Source of the DNA: Actinotignum schaalii FB123-CNA-2
GTDB lineage: Bacteria; Actinomycetota; Actinomycetes; Actinomycetales; Actinomycetaceae
Reading direction: 5' to 3'
DNA: 51,343 nt
Assembly (NCBI RefSeq): GCF_000411135.1
Contig: NZ_KE150262.1
Location: 1-51,343, forward strand
Positions 29,206-37,534 of the stretch are shown here, piece after piece (positions within the stretch are counted from its first letter, which is position 1; each line of letters starts with the position of its first letter). The position numbers and the translations under genes are program-made. The notes under the pieces were generated by a model. It had not been told where the DNA came from. It did not search any database and saw nothing but the letters and a program-made list of their open reading frames with translations.

Positions 29206-30162
29206 ATGAAGAAGCTAATCCTAGATCTTGATACTGGAATCGACGATTGCCTGGCGCTTGCCTACGCTTTAGGTTCCCCGGAAGTGGAAATTATTGGTAT
29301 CACCGGAACGTTCGGGAACGTTCAACGGGATACGGGCGTTCAGAACAGTCTCGCCCTTCTTGACCTGTTCGGTCGTCAAGACATTCCCGTATTTGCCGGA
29401 GCTTCCCACGCACTCCAACGTTCTACCTTCGATGTCCAAGAAGCATCGGCACTCATTCACGGTAGAAACGGCCTCGGTAACGTACAGATCCCGAAATCCA
29501 ACCGTCAGCCTGAACATGCACCTGCTTGTGACTTCCTTATCGAATCCGCAAAGGAACATGGCGAGAATCTAACACTAGTGGCAACTGGACCGATGACTAA
29601 CCTTGCCCAGGCTTTGGAAAAAGACCCAGAATTCCACAATGGATGCCAGATCACCATCATGGGCGGTGCCTTAACAGTTCCGGGCAACTGTAATCCAGTA
29701 CAAGAGGCAAATATCTCCCAGGATCCAGAAGCTGCCGATATACTGTTCCGTTCTGGAACGGCGATCACCATGGTCGGTTTAGACGTGACACTACAAACAC
29801 TCCTTACGTACAAAGAAACCGCAGCCTGGCGGCAAATTGGAACACCCGCAGCGAACTACGTGGCTGAGATAACGGATTCATACATCCAGGCATACGGCAC
29901 AATCGCCCCGTATTTAGGAGGCTGTGGACTTCACGATCCGCTCGCGGTAGCTATAGCAATAGATCCATCGCTCGCCTCTTTCTTCACAACTAATCTGAAG
30001 GTCGATTTGTCAGAACCTTTCCGCGGCAGGACAATCGGAGACGAGCAGCGCCTTAACAATCCGCATAAGACCGTCAAGGTAGCACTCACGGTCGATGCTG
30101 AACGCTTTTTAAAGGAGTTTATGCACCGCGTATCTACTCTCCTACGCAGCCGCACGTTCTAG
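29206..30162 (+). CDS. inosine/uridine-preferring nucleoside hydrolase family protein
   Basis: 318 residues, IUNH family; hydrolyses nucleosides to base and ribose using a calcium site. The calcium/ribose cluster DLDTGIDDCLALAYAL is at the N-terminus, and TLVATGPMTNLAQALEKDP (about 125) and GGALTVPGNCNPVQEANISQDPEAADI (split as usual) follow; GLHDPLAVAIAID carries the last calcium Asp. Start preceded by CAGGAG. It is the only clear catabolic gene of the island on the plus strand and its end marks the island's right edge, where GC rises abruptly. Confidence 0.9.
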   Translation: MKKLILDLDTGIDDCLALAYALGSPEVEIIGITGTFGNVQRDTGVQNSLALLDLFGRQDIPVFAGASHALQRSTFDVQEASALIHGRNGLGNVQIPKSNRQPEHAPACDFLIESAKEHGENLTLVATGPMTNLAQALEKDPEFHNGCQITIMGGALTVPGNCNPVQEANISQDPEAADILFRSGTAITMVGLDVTLQTLLTYKETAAWRQIGTPAANYVAEITDSYIQAYGTIAPYLGGCGLHDPLAVAIAIDPSLASFFTTNLKVDLSEPFRGRTIGDEQRLNNPHKTVKVALTVDAERFLKEFMHRVSTLLRSRTF

Positions 30163-30177
30163 AAACGGCACCCAAGC

Positions 30178-31236
30178 GTGATCTTCGGCGGCGAATTCAC
30201 TTCTCTCCCGCACCGCTGCGCCCCGCGTGCTCTTCCGGTTCCGCCCGGTGCGATGCTGGTGCAATCGGGGCGCCAGGCCCTCGGCCTTATCGCCCAGGCT
30301 CTCGCCGCCCGCGGTATCCGCCGCATCATCGCGCCGGGCTTTCTGTGCGCGACCGCGGTCGAGCCTTTCCAGCTCGAAGGCATCCGGGTCCACTGGGTGC
30401 AGGTCGGCCCGGATCTCCTGCCCGCCCCGGCCCGGCTCGCCCCGCTCCTCACCGACCCGCTGCGCTGCGCGGTCCTCATCTCCACCACCTTCGGAGCTTG
30501 GCCCGCGCCCGAGTTGCGCGCCGTGCTTGCGGAGTGGGAGGGCCGCGGTGGCGTCGTCGTCGCCGATCTCACGCACGCACCCTTCGGTGCCGCTACCCAG
30601 GACGTCCCGGCACGTTATGCCGCGGCATCGTTGCGGAAGTGGTTTCCGATTCCCGACGGCGCCTGGGCGCTCGGCCCCTCGCTTCCCGCCGCGGCTGCGG
30701 GTAATGCGGCGGCGCGCGAAGCGACCCGGCGCGGCCTGCTGCAATTGCGCGGGGAGGAGAACGACGGCGCAGCTGAGGCCGCCATCGATGCCGCTCTCAA
30801 CCCGAGCTCAATGAGCGGGCCCGCCCGGGATATTCTCAGCCACCTGGATATTGCGGCGGCGCTGGAACGGCGGCGTGCAAATGCCCGGGTCCTGCGCGCG
30901 GCATTGCTGAACGAGGGGGTGCCGGAGGCTGCGCTATTCCGCGGCGGGGAAGAAAGCTGCGCGGCTACTAGCACCGCGACCGCGAGCAACGCGCCCGCTA
31001 GCCATGCTCCCTACGCGCTCGCGCTCCACCTGGACGCCCTACCGCCGCACTGGCCCGCCCCGCACCATTGGGCCGAGCGCCTCGCCGCCCACGGAGTTTT
31101 CACCCCCGCTTTCTGGCCGCGCCTGACCCATATGATCGACTGGCCACATGTCCTCGCCCTACCCATCGACCAGCGCTACACACCCGCGCAGATGCCGGAG
31201 CTGGCGCTGCGGGTGGTGCAGCACTGGGCAGGGTAG
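30178..31236 (+). CDS. PLP-dependent aminotransferase-fold protein (DegT/DnrJ-like)
   Basis: 352 residues, family only roughly recognised. The order of blocks is that of fold type I PLP enzymes of the DegT group: an SGRQALGLIAQAL cofactor region, IAPGFLCATAVEPF, VADLTHAPFG (Asp binding the pyridine ring) and SLRKWFPIPDGAWAL, where the Lys would bind PLP. Proteins of this kind occur in sugar-amine and cell-surface polysaccharide pathways, but no such genes are next to it. GTG start at 30178, 15 bases after the nucleoside hydrolase stop, without a clear ribosome site; the true start could be the ATG at 30253. Strongly GC-rich, so not part of the island. Confidence 0.62.
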   Translation: MIFGGEFTSLPHRCAPRALPVPPGAMLVQSGRQALGLIAQALAARGIRRIIAPGFLCATAVEPFQLEGIRVHWVQVGPDLLPAPARLAPLLTDPLRCAVLISTTFGAWPAPELRAVLAEWEGRGGVVVADLTHAPFGAATQDVPARYAAASLRKWFPIPDGAWALGPSLPAAAAGNAAAREATRRGLLQLRGEENDGAAEAAIDAALNPSSMSGPARDILSHLDIAAALERRRANARVLRAALLNEGVPEAALFRGGEESCAATSTATASNAPASHAPYALALHLDALPPHWPAPHHWAERLAAHGVFTPAFWPRLTHMIDWPHVLALPIDQRYTPAQMPELALRVVQHWAG

Positions 31237-31247
31237 AACAGGCAGAC

Positions 31248-32348
31248 TTAGCGGGCAGCCGCGAGCGCTGCGCTGACCGTTTCGCTCAGTTCTTTCCAGG
31301 AGACGATGAACTTCTCCACGCCTTCGCGTTCGAGCTGGGCGGCCACATCGCCCATATCCACGCCCACCGCGGCGAGTTCCTCGAAGACCCGGTGTGCCTG
31401 CCCGTAGTTTTCACGCACGGTATCCCCGGTGATGTCCGCGTGATCCGCGGTGGCCTCCAGGGTTTTCTCCGGCATGGTGTTCACGGTTGCGGGAGCCACC
31501 AGCTCGGTGACGTAGAGGGTATCCGGGTAATTCGGGTTCTTCACCCCGGTGGATGCCCACAGCGGGCGCTGGGCATGCGCGTGGTCCGCGGCCAGCACGG
31601 TGAAACGTTCGGACGCGAATTTCTTTTCGAAGATTTCGTAGACCAGGCGGGCATTGGCCACCCCGGCCTTGCCGCGTAGTGCCAGGGCTTCCTCGGTACC
31701 GATCTTCTCCAGGCGGGCATCCACTTCAGTATCCACGCGGGAAACGAAAAGCGAAGCCACCGAGTGAATATCGCTGAGGGCATGCCCGGAACGCTGGGCC
31801 TTTTCCAGGCCGGCGAGGTAGGCATCCACGACCTCGCCGTAGCGCGCCAGGGAGAAAATCAGGGTGACGTTCACGGAGATCCCGTGCCCGATCACTTCGG
31901 TAATAGCGGGCAGGCCTTCCTTCGTGGCCGGGATTTTGATCATGGCATTCGGGCGGTTCACCCGGTCCCACAGCTGGCGGGCCTGGGCCACGGTAGCCGA
32001 GGTATCGTGTGCTAATTCCGGGGAGACTTCGATGGAAACACGCCCGTCTTCCCCGCCTGTTTCCTCAAAGATCGGGCGGAATATATCGCAGGCGTCCTGC
32101 ACGTCCTTGATAATGATGTCGAAAATGGCCTCGTCGCCATCCTTGCCGGCCGCCGCGGTGGCGGCCACCTGCTCGGTATAGCTTTCCCCGTTGCGCAGGG
32201 CCGCGGCGAAAATTGTGGGATTCGTGGTCACGCCCCGCACCGTATGCGTATCGATGAGGGAAGCGAGATTCCCGGAGGCAATACGCTCGCGGGATAGATC
32301 ATCCAGCCAGATACTCACTCCGGCGGCGCTCAAGCTAGCGGTACTCAT
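31248..32348 (-). CDS. tal: transaldolase
   Basis: Pentose-phosphate pathway enzyme that transfers a dihydroxyacetone unit between sugar phosphates. 366 residues, the long actinobacterial form. Visible: [25 protein letters not shown] (family signature), [14 protein letters not shown] with the Schiff-base Lys (about 140) and [17 protein letters not shown] precedes the ATG. It converges with the PLP-fold gene (11 bases) and is followed upstream by an OsmC-family gene on the same strand. Confidence 0.95.
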   Translation of the reverse strand: MSTASLSAAGVSIWLDDLSRERIASGNLASLIDTHTVRGVTTNPTIFAAALRNGESYTEQVAATAAAGKDGDEAIFDIIIKDVQDACDIFRPIFEETGGEDGRVSIEVSPELAHDTSATVAQARQLWDRVNRPNAMIKIPATKEGLPAITEVIGHGISVNVTLIFSLARYGEVVDAYLAGLEKAQRSGHALSDIHSVASLFVSRVDTEVDARLEKIGTEEALALRGKAGVANARLVYEIFEKKFASERFTVLAADHAHAQRPLWASTGVKNPNYPDTLYVTELVAPATVNTMPEKTLEATADHADITGDTVRENYGQAHRVFEELAAVGVDMGDVAAQLEREGVEKFIVSWKELSETVSAALAAAR

Positions 32349-32384
32349 GCTTGCTGTCCTTTCTCAGTGGTACCCGAAGGCATC

Positions 32385-32795
32385 CTAGTTACCCGCAGCG
32401 TCGCGGATCTCCAGGTTGTGCGGGGCGGGGTGGTCGAGAGTGCGACCCACCGTGCACGCCCGCTCAATGGCGCGGTCCACCCGCCCCAGTAGCGCAGCGC
32501 GTGCCTCTTCTGGCATATCGGCAAACTCCACCTCGAGGGCGGTATGGAAAGCGGTGAAGCGGTTTTCCTCGCGGTTCGCATCCGCACTCACCGTGAACGT
32601 GGCGTGATAATCCTCCCCGAGCGCCTGCTCAAAACGGGAATCCGCGCTGAGGGCCTGGCACCCGGCCACCGCCAGCTGCATGAGTTCCCCGGGGGTAAAT
32701 TGTTCGGGGCCTTTCCCGATTTCCACGCTGGCACCGCGATCATTAACGGCGGTGAAATGAAGATGCCCGATACGCCGGGCAGAGAGCTGAGCCAT
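32385..32795 (-). CDS. OsmC/Ohr-family peroxide-reductase-like protein
   Basis: 136 residues, small OsmC-fold protein. Two conserved cysteines are present, in LAVAGCQALSA (about residue 46) and IERACTVGRTLDH (about 113). This is the pair that reduces organic or lipid hydroperoxides in OsmC/Ohr proteins, and the TPGELMQLA helix is typical. A perfect AAGGAGG lies five bases before the start. It lies 36 bases upstream of tal on the same strand and could be cotranscribed with it. Whether it is Ohr, OsmC or a YhfA-like member cannot be decided. Confidence 0.85.
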   Translation of the reverse strand: MAQLSARRIGHLHFTAVNDRGASVEIGKGPEQFTPGELMQLAVAGCQALSADSRFEQALGEDYHATFTVSADANREENRFTAFHTALEVEFADMPEEARAALLGRVDRAIERACTVGRTLDHPAPHNLEIRDAAGN

Positions 32796-32831
32796 AGCTA
32801 CCTCCTTGTTTCTTTCACTTTACGGGAAAGC

Positions 32832-34121
32832 TCAGCGCCGTGGTGAGCGCGCTTTCCACCAGCGGAAAAGTCCGGCCAAGAAAAGACCGACCGCTGCCAG
32901 TACGCAAGCTCCCCAGAGCGCGGGCGTGAAGGAGCCCCCGTGGGCACCGGCACTTGCCGCGGCCCAGCGTGGGGCGACGACGGCGGCCAGTGAGAAACCG
33001 AGGAACATGAGGCCGTAGTTGGTTCCGTTATGGCGCGGCCCGAAGCTTTGCATGGTCAGCGGCGCGAAGAGACTCATGGTGCCCCCGAAAGCCAGGGCCA
33101 CGAGGATGGCTCCGGTGAGGAAGAGCGCCGTCGCCCCGCGCCCGGATAGCGCAAGAAGCGCGAGCCCACCGGCCGCGCAACCGAGCACCGCCACCAGGCA
33201 CAGCGGGATGCCGATACGGTCGGAAAGCCAGCCCCAGGCCAGCCGCCCGGCCGCGTTCGCAACCGCGAAAAGCGAGACGGTGAGAGCCGCGGTTGCGGCG
33301 TCGAACCCAATACTGGTGGCAAGCGGCGCCATATTGGCGTTCACCATGATGCCACCGAACGCGGCCATAACGAAAATAGCGAGGATAAGCCAGAACGTGG
33401 GAGTGGCGAGCATCTGGCGCGGGCTGAGGCTCGCGCGCGGCCCGGCGGCTGCGGCGGTGCCCGCCGGGCGGGGCAAATAGGCCCCGTATTCTTCCCGGAA
33501 GGGACGCACCAGGAAGATAACCGCAGCTGCGTTAATGACCGTGAAAGCGATTCCGAGAATCACGAGGGCGCTCCGCACGCCGTATCCGGCGATGAGGTGC
33601 TGGCCGGCCGGGGCGATGATCATGGGGCCGATTCCCATCCCCGCGGTGATCAGGCCGGCCACCATGCCGCGCCGGTCGGGGAAGAAACGCATGGTATTCG
33701 TGAGCGCGGCCGAGTAGAAGAGACCCTGGCCGCCGCCGGTGACCAGTCCGTAGCTGAGCACGAAAAGCGGGAGGGAGGGTGCCAGGCCGGCCAGGATATG
33801 CCCCAGCCCGAAGCAGATACCGCCCACCGCCATCATCTGGGCCGCGTAGCCGCGCCGCAGCAGCGTACCCGAAGCGATCATAATGAAGGGCACCACCAGG
33901 GAGGCGAGCCCGAAAGCCAGCATGATATCCGGGGGTGCCCAGCCGCGGCTGGCGGCGAGCGGGCGCACAAAAATAGAGAAGGCGGTGAGCGCCCCGGTGG
34001 TCATAATGGCGAGAAGTGTTCCGATAAGAACGCGGCTGCGGCGCGGCATCGTTGCCGGCGGCTGAACGGCAGGTTCCTGAGCGGCGGGGTGAGTACTGGT
34101 CACGTTAGTCGTAATCTCCAT
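32832..34121 (-). CDS. major facilitator transporter, oxalate/formate antiporter-like
   Basis: 429 residues with 12 predicted membrane segments. The long GGGQGLFYSAALTNTMRFFPDRRGMVAGL region around segments 4-5 is the hallmark of the oxalate/formate antiporter (OFA) group of monocarboxylate exchangers (motif piece FFPDRRGMVAGL). AGRLAWGWLSDRIG is the loop 8-9 MFS motif. I place the start at 34121 (MEITTNVTS). It overlaps the nrdG end by 17 bases, so it may be expressed with nrdDG, in which case an organic-acid exchange role in anaerobic growth would fit; that is inference. Confidence 0.85.
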   Translation of the reverse strand: MEITTNVTSTHPAAQEPAVQPPATMPRRSRVLIGTLLAIMTTGALTAFSIFVRPLAASRGWAPPDIMLAFGLASLVVPFIMIASGTLLRRGYAAQMMAVGGICFGLGHILAGLAPSLPLFVLSYGLVTGGGQGLFYSAALTNTMRFFPDRRGMVAGLITAGMGIGPMIIAPAGQHLIAGYGVRSALVILGIAFTVINAAAVIFLVRPFREEYGAYLPRPAGTAAAAGPRASLSPRQMLATPTFWLILAIFVMAAFGGIMVNANMAPLATSIGFDAATAALTVSLFAVANAAGRLAWGWLSDRIGIPLCLVAVLGCAAGGLALLALSGRGATALFLTGAILVALAFGGTMSLFAPLTMQSFGPRHNGTNYGLMFLGFSLAAVVAPRWAAASAGAHGGSFTPALWGACVLAAVGLFLAGLFRWWKARSPRR

Positions 34122-34734
34122 TTTTCCAGAGCCGCACCGGGGCTTCGCACCCGGCTTGCATAGCGGCAAATGTTTCGGGTACGTCGATAATGCGCTGATT
34201 CTTCGAGCCGCGGAAGGTCAGGTCCCGAATGAACTGGGATTGGATAAAGGGCCCGTCCACCAGCACGTCCACGTGAGAAAGAAGTTCGCGTTTATCTTCG
34301 GTTTCTTCCAGGAGCTGCTCGAAGGTGTATCCACTCCAGCTCCAAATTGTTTTGGTATTCCCGAAGCGCTCGCGGAAACGCCGCGCCAAAGGCAGGAGAA
34401 CCGGGGTATTGAGGAAAGGTTCCCCGCCCACGAAGGACACCCCGGCCACGTAGCTTTTCGCGCAGTCCGCGAGGATGCGTTCTTCGAGTTCTTCGGTATA
34501 GGGGGTGCCGTAGCGGAAACTCTGGGCCGCCACGTTATAGCAGCCCGGGCATTTGAAGGGGCACCCGGATACGTAAATTGCGCAGCGTACCCCTTCCCCG
34601 TCCACCATGACAAAGGGCTTGTAATCGGCAACGTAGCTGCGGGACAGGCGCCGCCCATCCCAGGCGCCCGGGCGCTTGGGCTGGTGCACCCCCGGAGCAT
34701 CCGGCGGGGTGGTGAGCAGGCGCAATTCTCGCAT
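34105..34734 (-). CDS. nrdG: anaerobic ribonucleotide reductase activating protein
   Basis: 209-residue radical-SAM activase that installs the glycyl radical on NrdD. The radical-SAM cluster motif is SGCPFKCPGCYN (C-x3-C-x2-C, about residue 60), followed by SFVGGEPFLN (SAM-binding GGE) and the C-terminal DVLVDGPFIQ typical of NrdG. The first 40 residues form an extra proline/arginine-rich N-terminus. AAGGAAGA precedes the ATG. It lies about 100 bases downstream of nrdD, with a hairpin in between. Confidence 0.93.
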   Translation of the reverse strand: MRELRLLTTPPDAPGVHQPKRPGAWDGRRLSRSYVADYKPFVMVDGEGVRCAIYVSGCPFKCPGCYNVAAQSFRYGTPYTEELEERILADCAKSYVAGVSFVGGEPFLNTPVLLPLARRFRERFGNTKTIWSWSGYTFEQLLEETEDKRELLSHVDVLVDGPFIQSQFIRDLTFRGSKNQRIIDVPETFAAMQAGCEAPVRLWKNGDYD

Positions 34735-34761
34735 TCTTCCTTACCTTTTCACAGTCCCTGA

Positions 34762-34814
34762 GTCGCAATACTCCCCGCGCCCGGCACATTCGCCGAGTGC
34801 GGGGAGCCTTGCGA
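34762..34814 (-). terminator. hairpin between nrdD and nrdG
   Basis: CTCCCCGC / GCGGGGAG (34771-34778 with 34799-34806), extended by TCGCAA / TTGCGA outside a small bulge. It has no U tract and lies between two genes that must be made together, so it is more likely a partial terminator or an mRNA-processing stem setting the NrdD:NrdG ratio. Confidence 0.5.
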
Positions 34815-34833
34815 TAGTGCGCCCGCGAGGAGC

Positions 34834-36993
34834 TTAGGCGCAGGGACCGTCCATGTGCTTGACACGGGAAATGATTTCCTCGTGCCGGCCGTGCACCATG
34901 GGGCGCTTGACCGGGTTGCCGAGGTACCCGCAGGTCCGCTTGACGACGTCGCAACGGTCGGGATCATCATTGCCGCAGTTCGGGCACTTGAAGCCTTCCG
35001 CCGTGGGATCGAATTCCCCGCTGAAGCCACATTCGTAGCACTTATCAATCGGGGTATTGGTACCCAGGTAGGCCACCTTATCGTAAGCGTAATCCCATAC
35101 CGCTTCCAGAGCCGCGGTGTTGTGGGTCAGCTTGGGGTACTCGCAATAGTGGATGAAGCCACCCTTGGTGTACTCCGCGTAGGGCGCTTCGAAGTCGATC
35201 TTCTCGAAGGGAGTGATCTTCTTGCGCACATCGTAATGGAAGGAATTTGTGTAGTAATCCTTCGCGGTGATATCCGGAACCGCACCGAAACGCTCGCGGT
35301 CCATGGAGCAGAAACGGTTGGTCAGGGACTCGGCCGGGGTGGAGTAAACGGAGAACCAGTAGGGGTACTCCTTCTTCCACTGGTCAGCGTACGCGCTCAG
35401 GCGGCGCACGATATCCAGCGTGAATTCCTTTGCTTCGGCATTGTGCTCCCACTCGGGGCCGTAGAACGCGGTAGCCGCTTCGTACAGGCCGATGTAGCCA
35501 ATGGACAGCGTGGAACGCTGGTTGTGGAAGAACTTGGTCACATCCTCATCGCCCTCTTCCGCGCGGATACCCAGGGCACCGTAGCGGTAGAGAATGGGGG
35601 CGTTTTCCGGAGTGGCATCCTCGCAGCGCTGGGCGCGGTAGACCAGAGCTTCCTTAACCACCTGCATGCGCTCATCAAAGATCTTCCAGAAACGCTGCTT
35701 ATCCCCGCGCGCCTGCAGTGCAATACGCGGCACGTTGAGAGTGACCACGCCCAGGTTATTACGCCCGGCGTTCACGGCCTCACCGGTTTCCGGATCCACC
35801 CACTTGGGCAGGAAGGAACGGCAGCCCATCGGAGCCTTGTAATCACCTTCCAGTTCGGTGAGGCGATCATAAGAGAGGACATCCGGATACATGCGCTTCG
35901 TGGAGCATTCCAGCGCGAGCTGCTTGACGTCGTAATTAGGATCCTCGGGATTGAGGTTAACTCCGCGGCGCAGCCCGAAAACCAGCTTCGGGAAGATCGC
36001 GGTGTGGCCATCGGCCCCGATGCCCTTAATGCGAATGGTGAGGATTGCCTTCTGGATTTCGCGTTCGAAACGGTTGGTACCCAAGCCGAAACCAAGGGTG
36101 ACGAAAGGAGTCTGCCCGTTCGAGGAGTAGAGAGTATTGATCTCATACTCCAGGGACTGCATGGCATCGTAGATGTCTTTCTTCGTCTTTTCCCAGCAGT
36201 ACTCATCGCGCTTATCTTCAGCGACCCAGCGCTGCGCATCCTTGAGGTGCTTGGCGTAATTGAGTTCCGCGTAGGGGGCAAGCACCTCATCGCAGCGATC
36301 CACCGAGCAGCCACCGTACTGGCTGGAGGCCACATTCGCGATGATTTGGGCGATCTGCGCGGTTGCGGTGTTAATGGAACGCGGGGATTCCACCCGGGCG
36401 TTGCCGATCTGGAAACCATCGCGCAGCATGCCTTCAATATCGATGAGGCAGCAATTGGTCATGGGCTGGAAGGGGTTGTAATCCAGATCGTGGAAGTGGA
36501 TATCGCCCTTAATATGAGCATTGGCCACCGCCGGGGGCAGCAGGTACTTGAGAGCGTATGCCTTGGCCACCGCACCCGCGGTCAAATCACGCTGGGTGTT
36601 AAATACAGTGGAGTCCTTGTTCGCGTTCTCATTGACCACGGTCTTATCGCGCTGCATGAGCTTATCCAGGGAACGCGAAATATCCATGGCCTGTTCGCGC
36701 GCGGTATCGCGATCGTGGCGGTATTCGATATAGGCACGCGCCACCTGCGGGTAGCGGGAGGCCATGAGCACGTTTTCCACTTCCGTTTGAATGGTGGGAA
36801 CGTCAAGCTTCTCAGCATCAAGATGATCGATCACCGTACGGGTGGCTTCTTCAACGAATGCGTAATCGTCAATGCCCTGGCTGTTCATTGCCAGCGCGAT
36901 TGCGCGGTAGATCTTACCGGCGTCAAAGCTAACCGACCGACCGTCACGCTTGGTAACAGCTACCCCCGTGGTCGTTGAGGTATCAATCAACAT
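34834..36993 (-). CDS. nrdD: anaerobic (class III) ribonucleoside-triphosphate reductase
   Basis: Makes dNTPs without oxygen. 719 residues. N-terminal ATP-cone (about 10-95: VTKRDGRSVSFDAGKIYRAI), then the ten-stranded barrel with active-site pieces NCCLIDIEGML and NTATAQIAQIIANVASSQYGG, a C-terminal zinc site (CYECGF... CPNCG) and the glycyl-radical loop RTCGYLGNP close to the end. The start at 36993 (MLIDTSTTTG) has GGAGG upstream; the frame is open further but into promoter DNA. A NrdR-like box lies 23 bases upstream of the start. It is followed by nrdG. Confidence 0.96.
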   Translation of the reverse strand: MLIDTSTTTGVAVTKRDGRSVSFDAGKIYRAIALAMNSQGIDDYAFVEEATRTVIDHLDAEKLDVPTIQTEVENVLMASRYPQVARAYIEYRHDRDTAREQAMDISRSLDKLMQRDKTVVNENANKDSTVFNTQRDLTAGAVAKAYALKYLLPPAVANAHIKGDIHFHDLDYNPFQPMTNCCLIDIEGMLRDGFQIGNARVESPRSINTATAQIAQIIANVASSQYGGCSVDRCDEVLAPYAELNYAKHLKDAQRWVAEDKRDEYCWEKTKKDIYDAMQSLEYEINTLYSSNGQTPFVTLGFGLGTNRFEREIQKAILTIRIKGIGADGHTAIFPKLVFGLRRGVNLNPEDPNYDVKQLALECSTKRMYPDVLSYDRLTELEGDYKAPMGCRSFLPKWVDPETGEAVNAGRNNLGVVTLNVPRIALQARGDKQRFWKIFDERMQVVKEALVYRAQRCEDATPENAPILYRYGALGIRAEEGDEDVTKFFHNQRSTLSIGYIGLYEAATAFYGPEWEHNAEAKEFTLDIVRRLSAYADQWKKEYPYWFSVYSTPAESLTNRFCSMDRERFGAVPDITAKDYYTNSFHYDVRKKITPFEKIDFEAPYAEYTKGGFIHYCEYPKLTHNTAALEAVWDYAYDKVAYLGTNTPIDKCYECGFSGEFDPTAEGFKCPNCGNDDPDRCDVVKRTCGYLGNPVKRPMVHGRHEEIISRVKHMDGPCA

Positions 36994-37015
36994 CTTGTGC
37001 CTCCGTAAAAATCGA

Positions 37016-37031
37016 ACACTACATATAGTAG
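37016..37031 (-). promoter_or_regulatory. NrdR-box-like site upstream of nrdD
   Basis: ACACTACATATAGTAG matches the NrdR consensus ACACWATATATWGTGT at 13 of 16 positions. NrdR represses ribonucleotide reductase genes when dATP is high and usually binds two boxes about three helical turns apart. The only nearby dyad is ACACCGGTGT at 37044-37053, which is a poor second box. Position just upstream of the nrdD start supports the reading. Confidence 0.5.
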
Positions 37032-37157
37032 TCGTCCGGAATGACACCGGTGTGCTTTGTAGGCCACACGGGCGCGTTTTTTGCGCCGCGGGCATCCCCA
37101 CCACCCCCGTAAAGGGCGACGTCGCGCCACTCTCAGCTCCACCCCGCCCATTTTATG

Positions 37158-37177
37158 ATGTGTGACACATTTTCACA
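37158..37177. promoter_or_regulatory. palindrome, CRP/FNR-like, in the nrdD-cstA divergent region
   Basis: ATGTGTGACACAT (37158-37170) is a perfect odd palindrome and overlaps TGTGA-N7-TCACA (37161-37177), one base wider than the standard CRP spacing. It lies about 165 bases from the nrdD start and 360 from cstA. The rest of this 540-base gap (36994-37534) shows no gene. Confidence 0.35.
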
Positions 37178-37355
37178 GGGCCGCGTTTCGCGGCATACAT
37201 ACACTCTCACCACTACCCCTAGGGGCATCGGCCGCCCGCCACCCCTACATCTTGCGATTGGGGAGAAAACGGCTCGAGGGAGCCATTTACGCCGCAAACC
37301 AACCCGCGGGCAGCTGGCGGCGTCGTCGCACTTCATCGCGGCAAGCCACAATTTA

Positions 37356-37371
37356 GGTGGTCTAGCTCACA
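37356..37371 (+). promoter_or_regulatory. GlxR/CRP-like site upstream of cstA
   Basis: GGTGGTCTAGCTCACA fits the actinobacterial cAMP-receptor consensus TGTGANNTANNTCACA at ten of twelve fixed positions, including the central TA and a perfect right half. It lies about 165 bases before the cstA start, a gene controlled by cAMP receptor proteins in several bacteria. Confidence 0.4.
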
Positions 37372-37534
37372 AACGGGCCGGTAACGCCAACGTAAGTTAA
37401 CGCAAGACTGTTGCACGCGTTTATTATCGGATGTGGTGGCGTACGCCACCCGGGTACTCAACCGAGGATCCGCACAAGATGCCAGCGCTGCCGTCCACGC
37501 GGACCACGCCGGCCCTATAAATGGAGTTTCAGCT

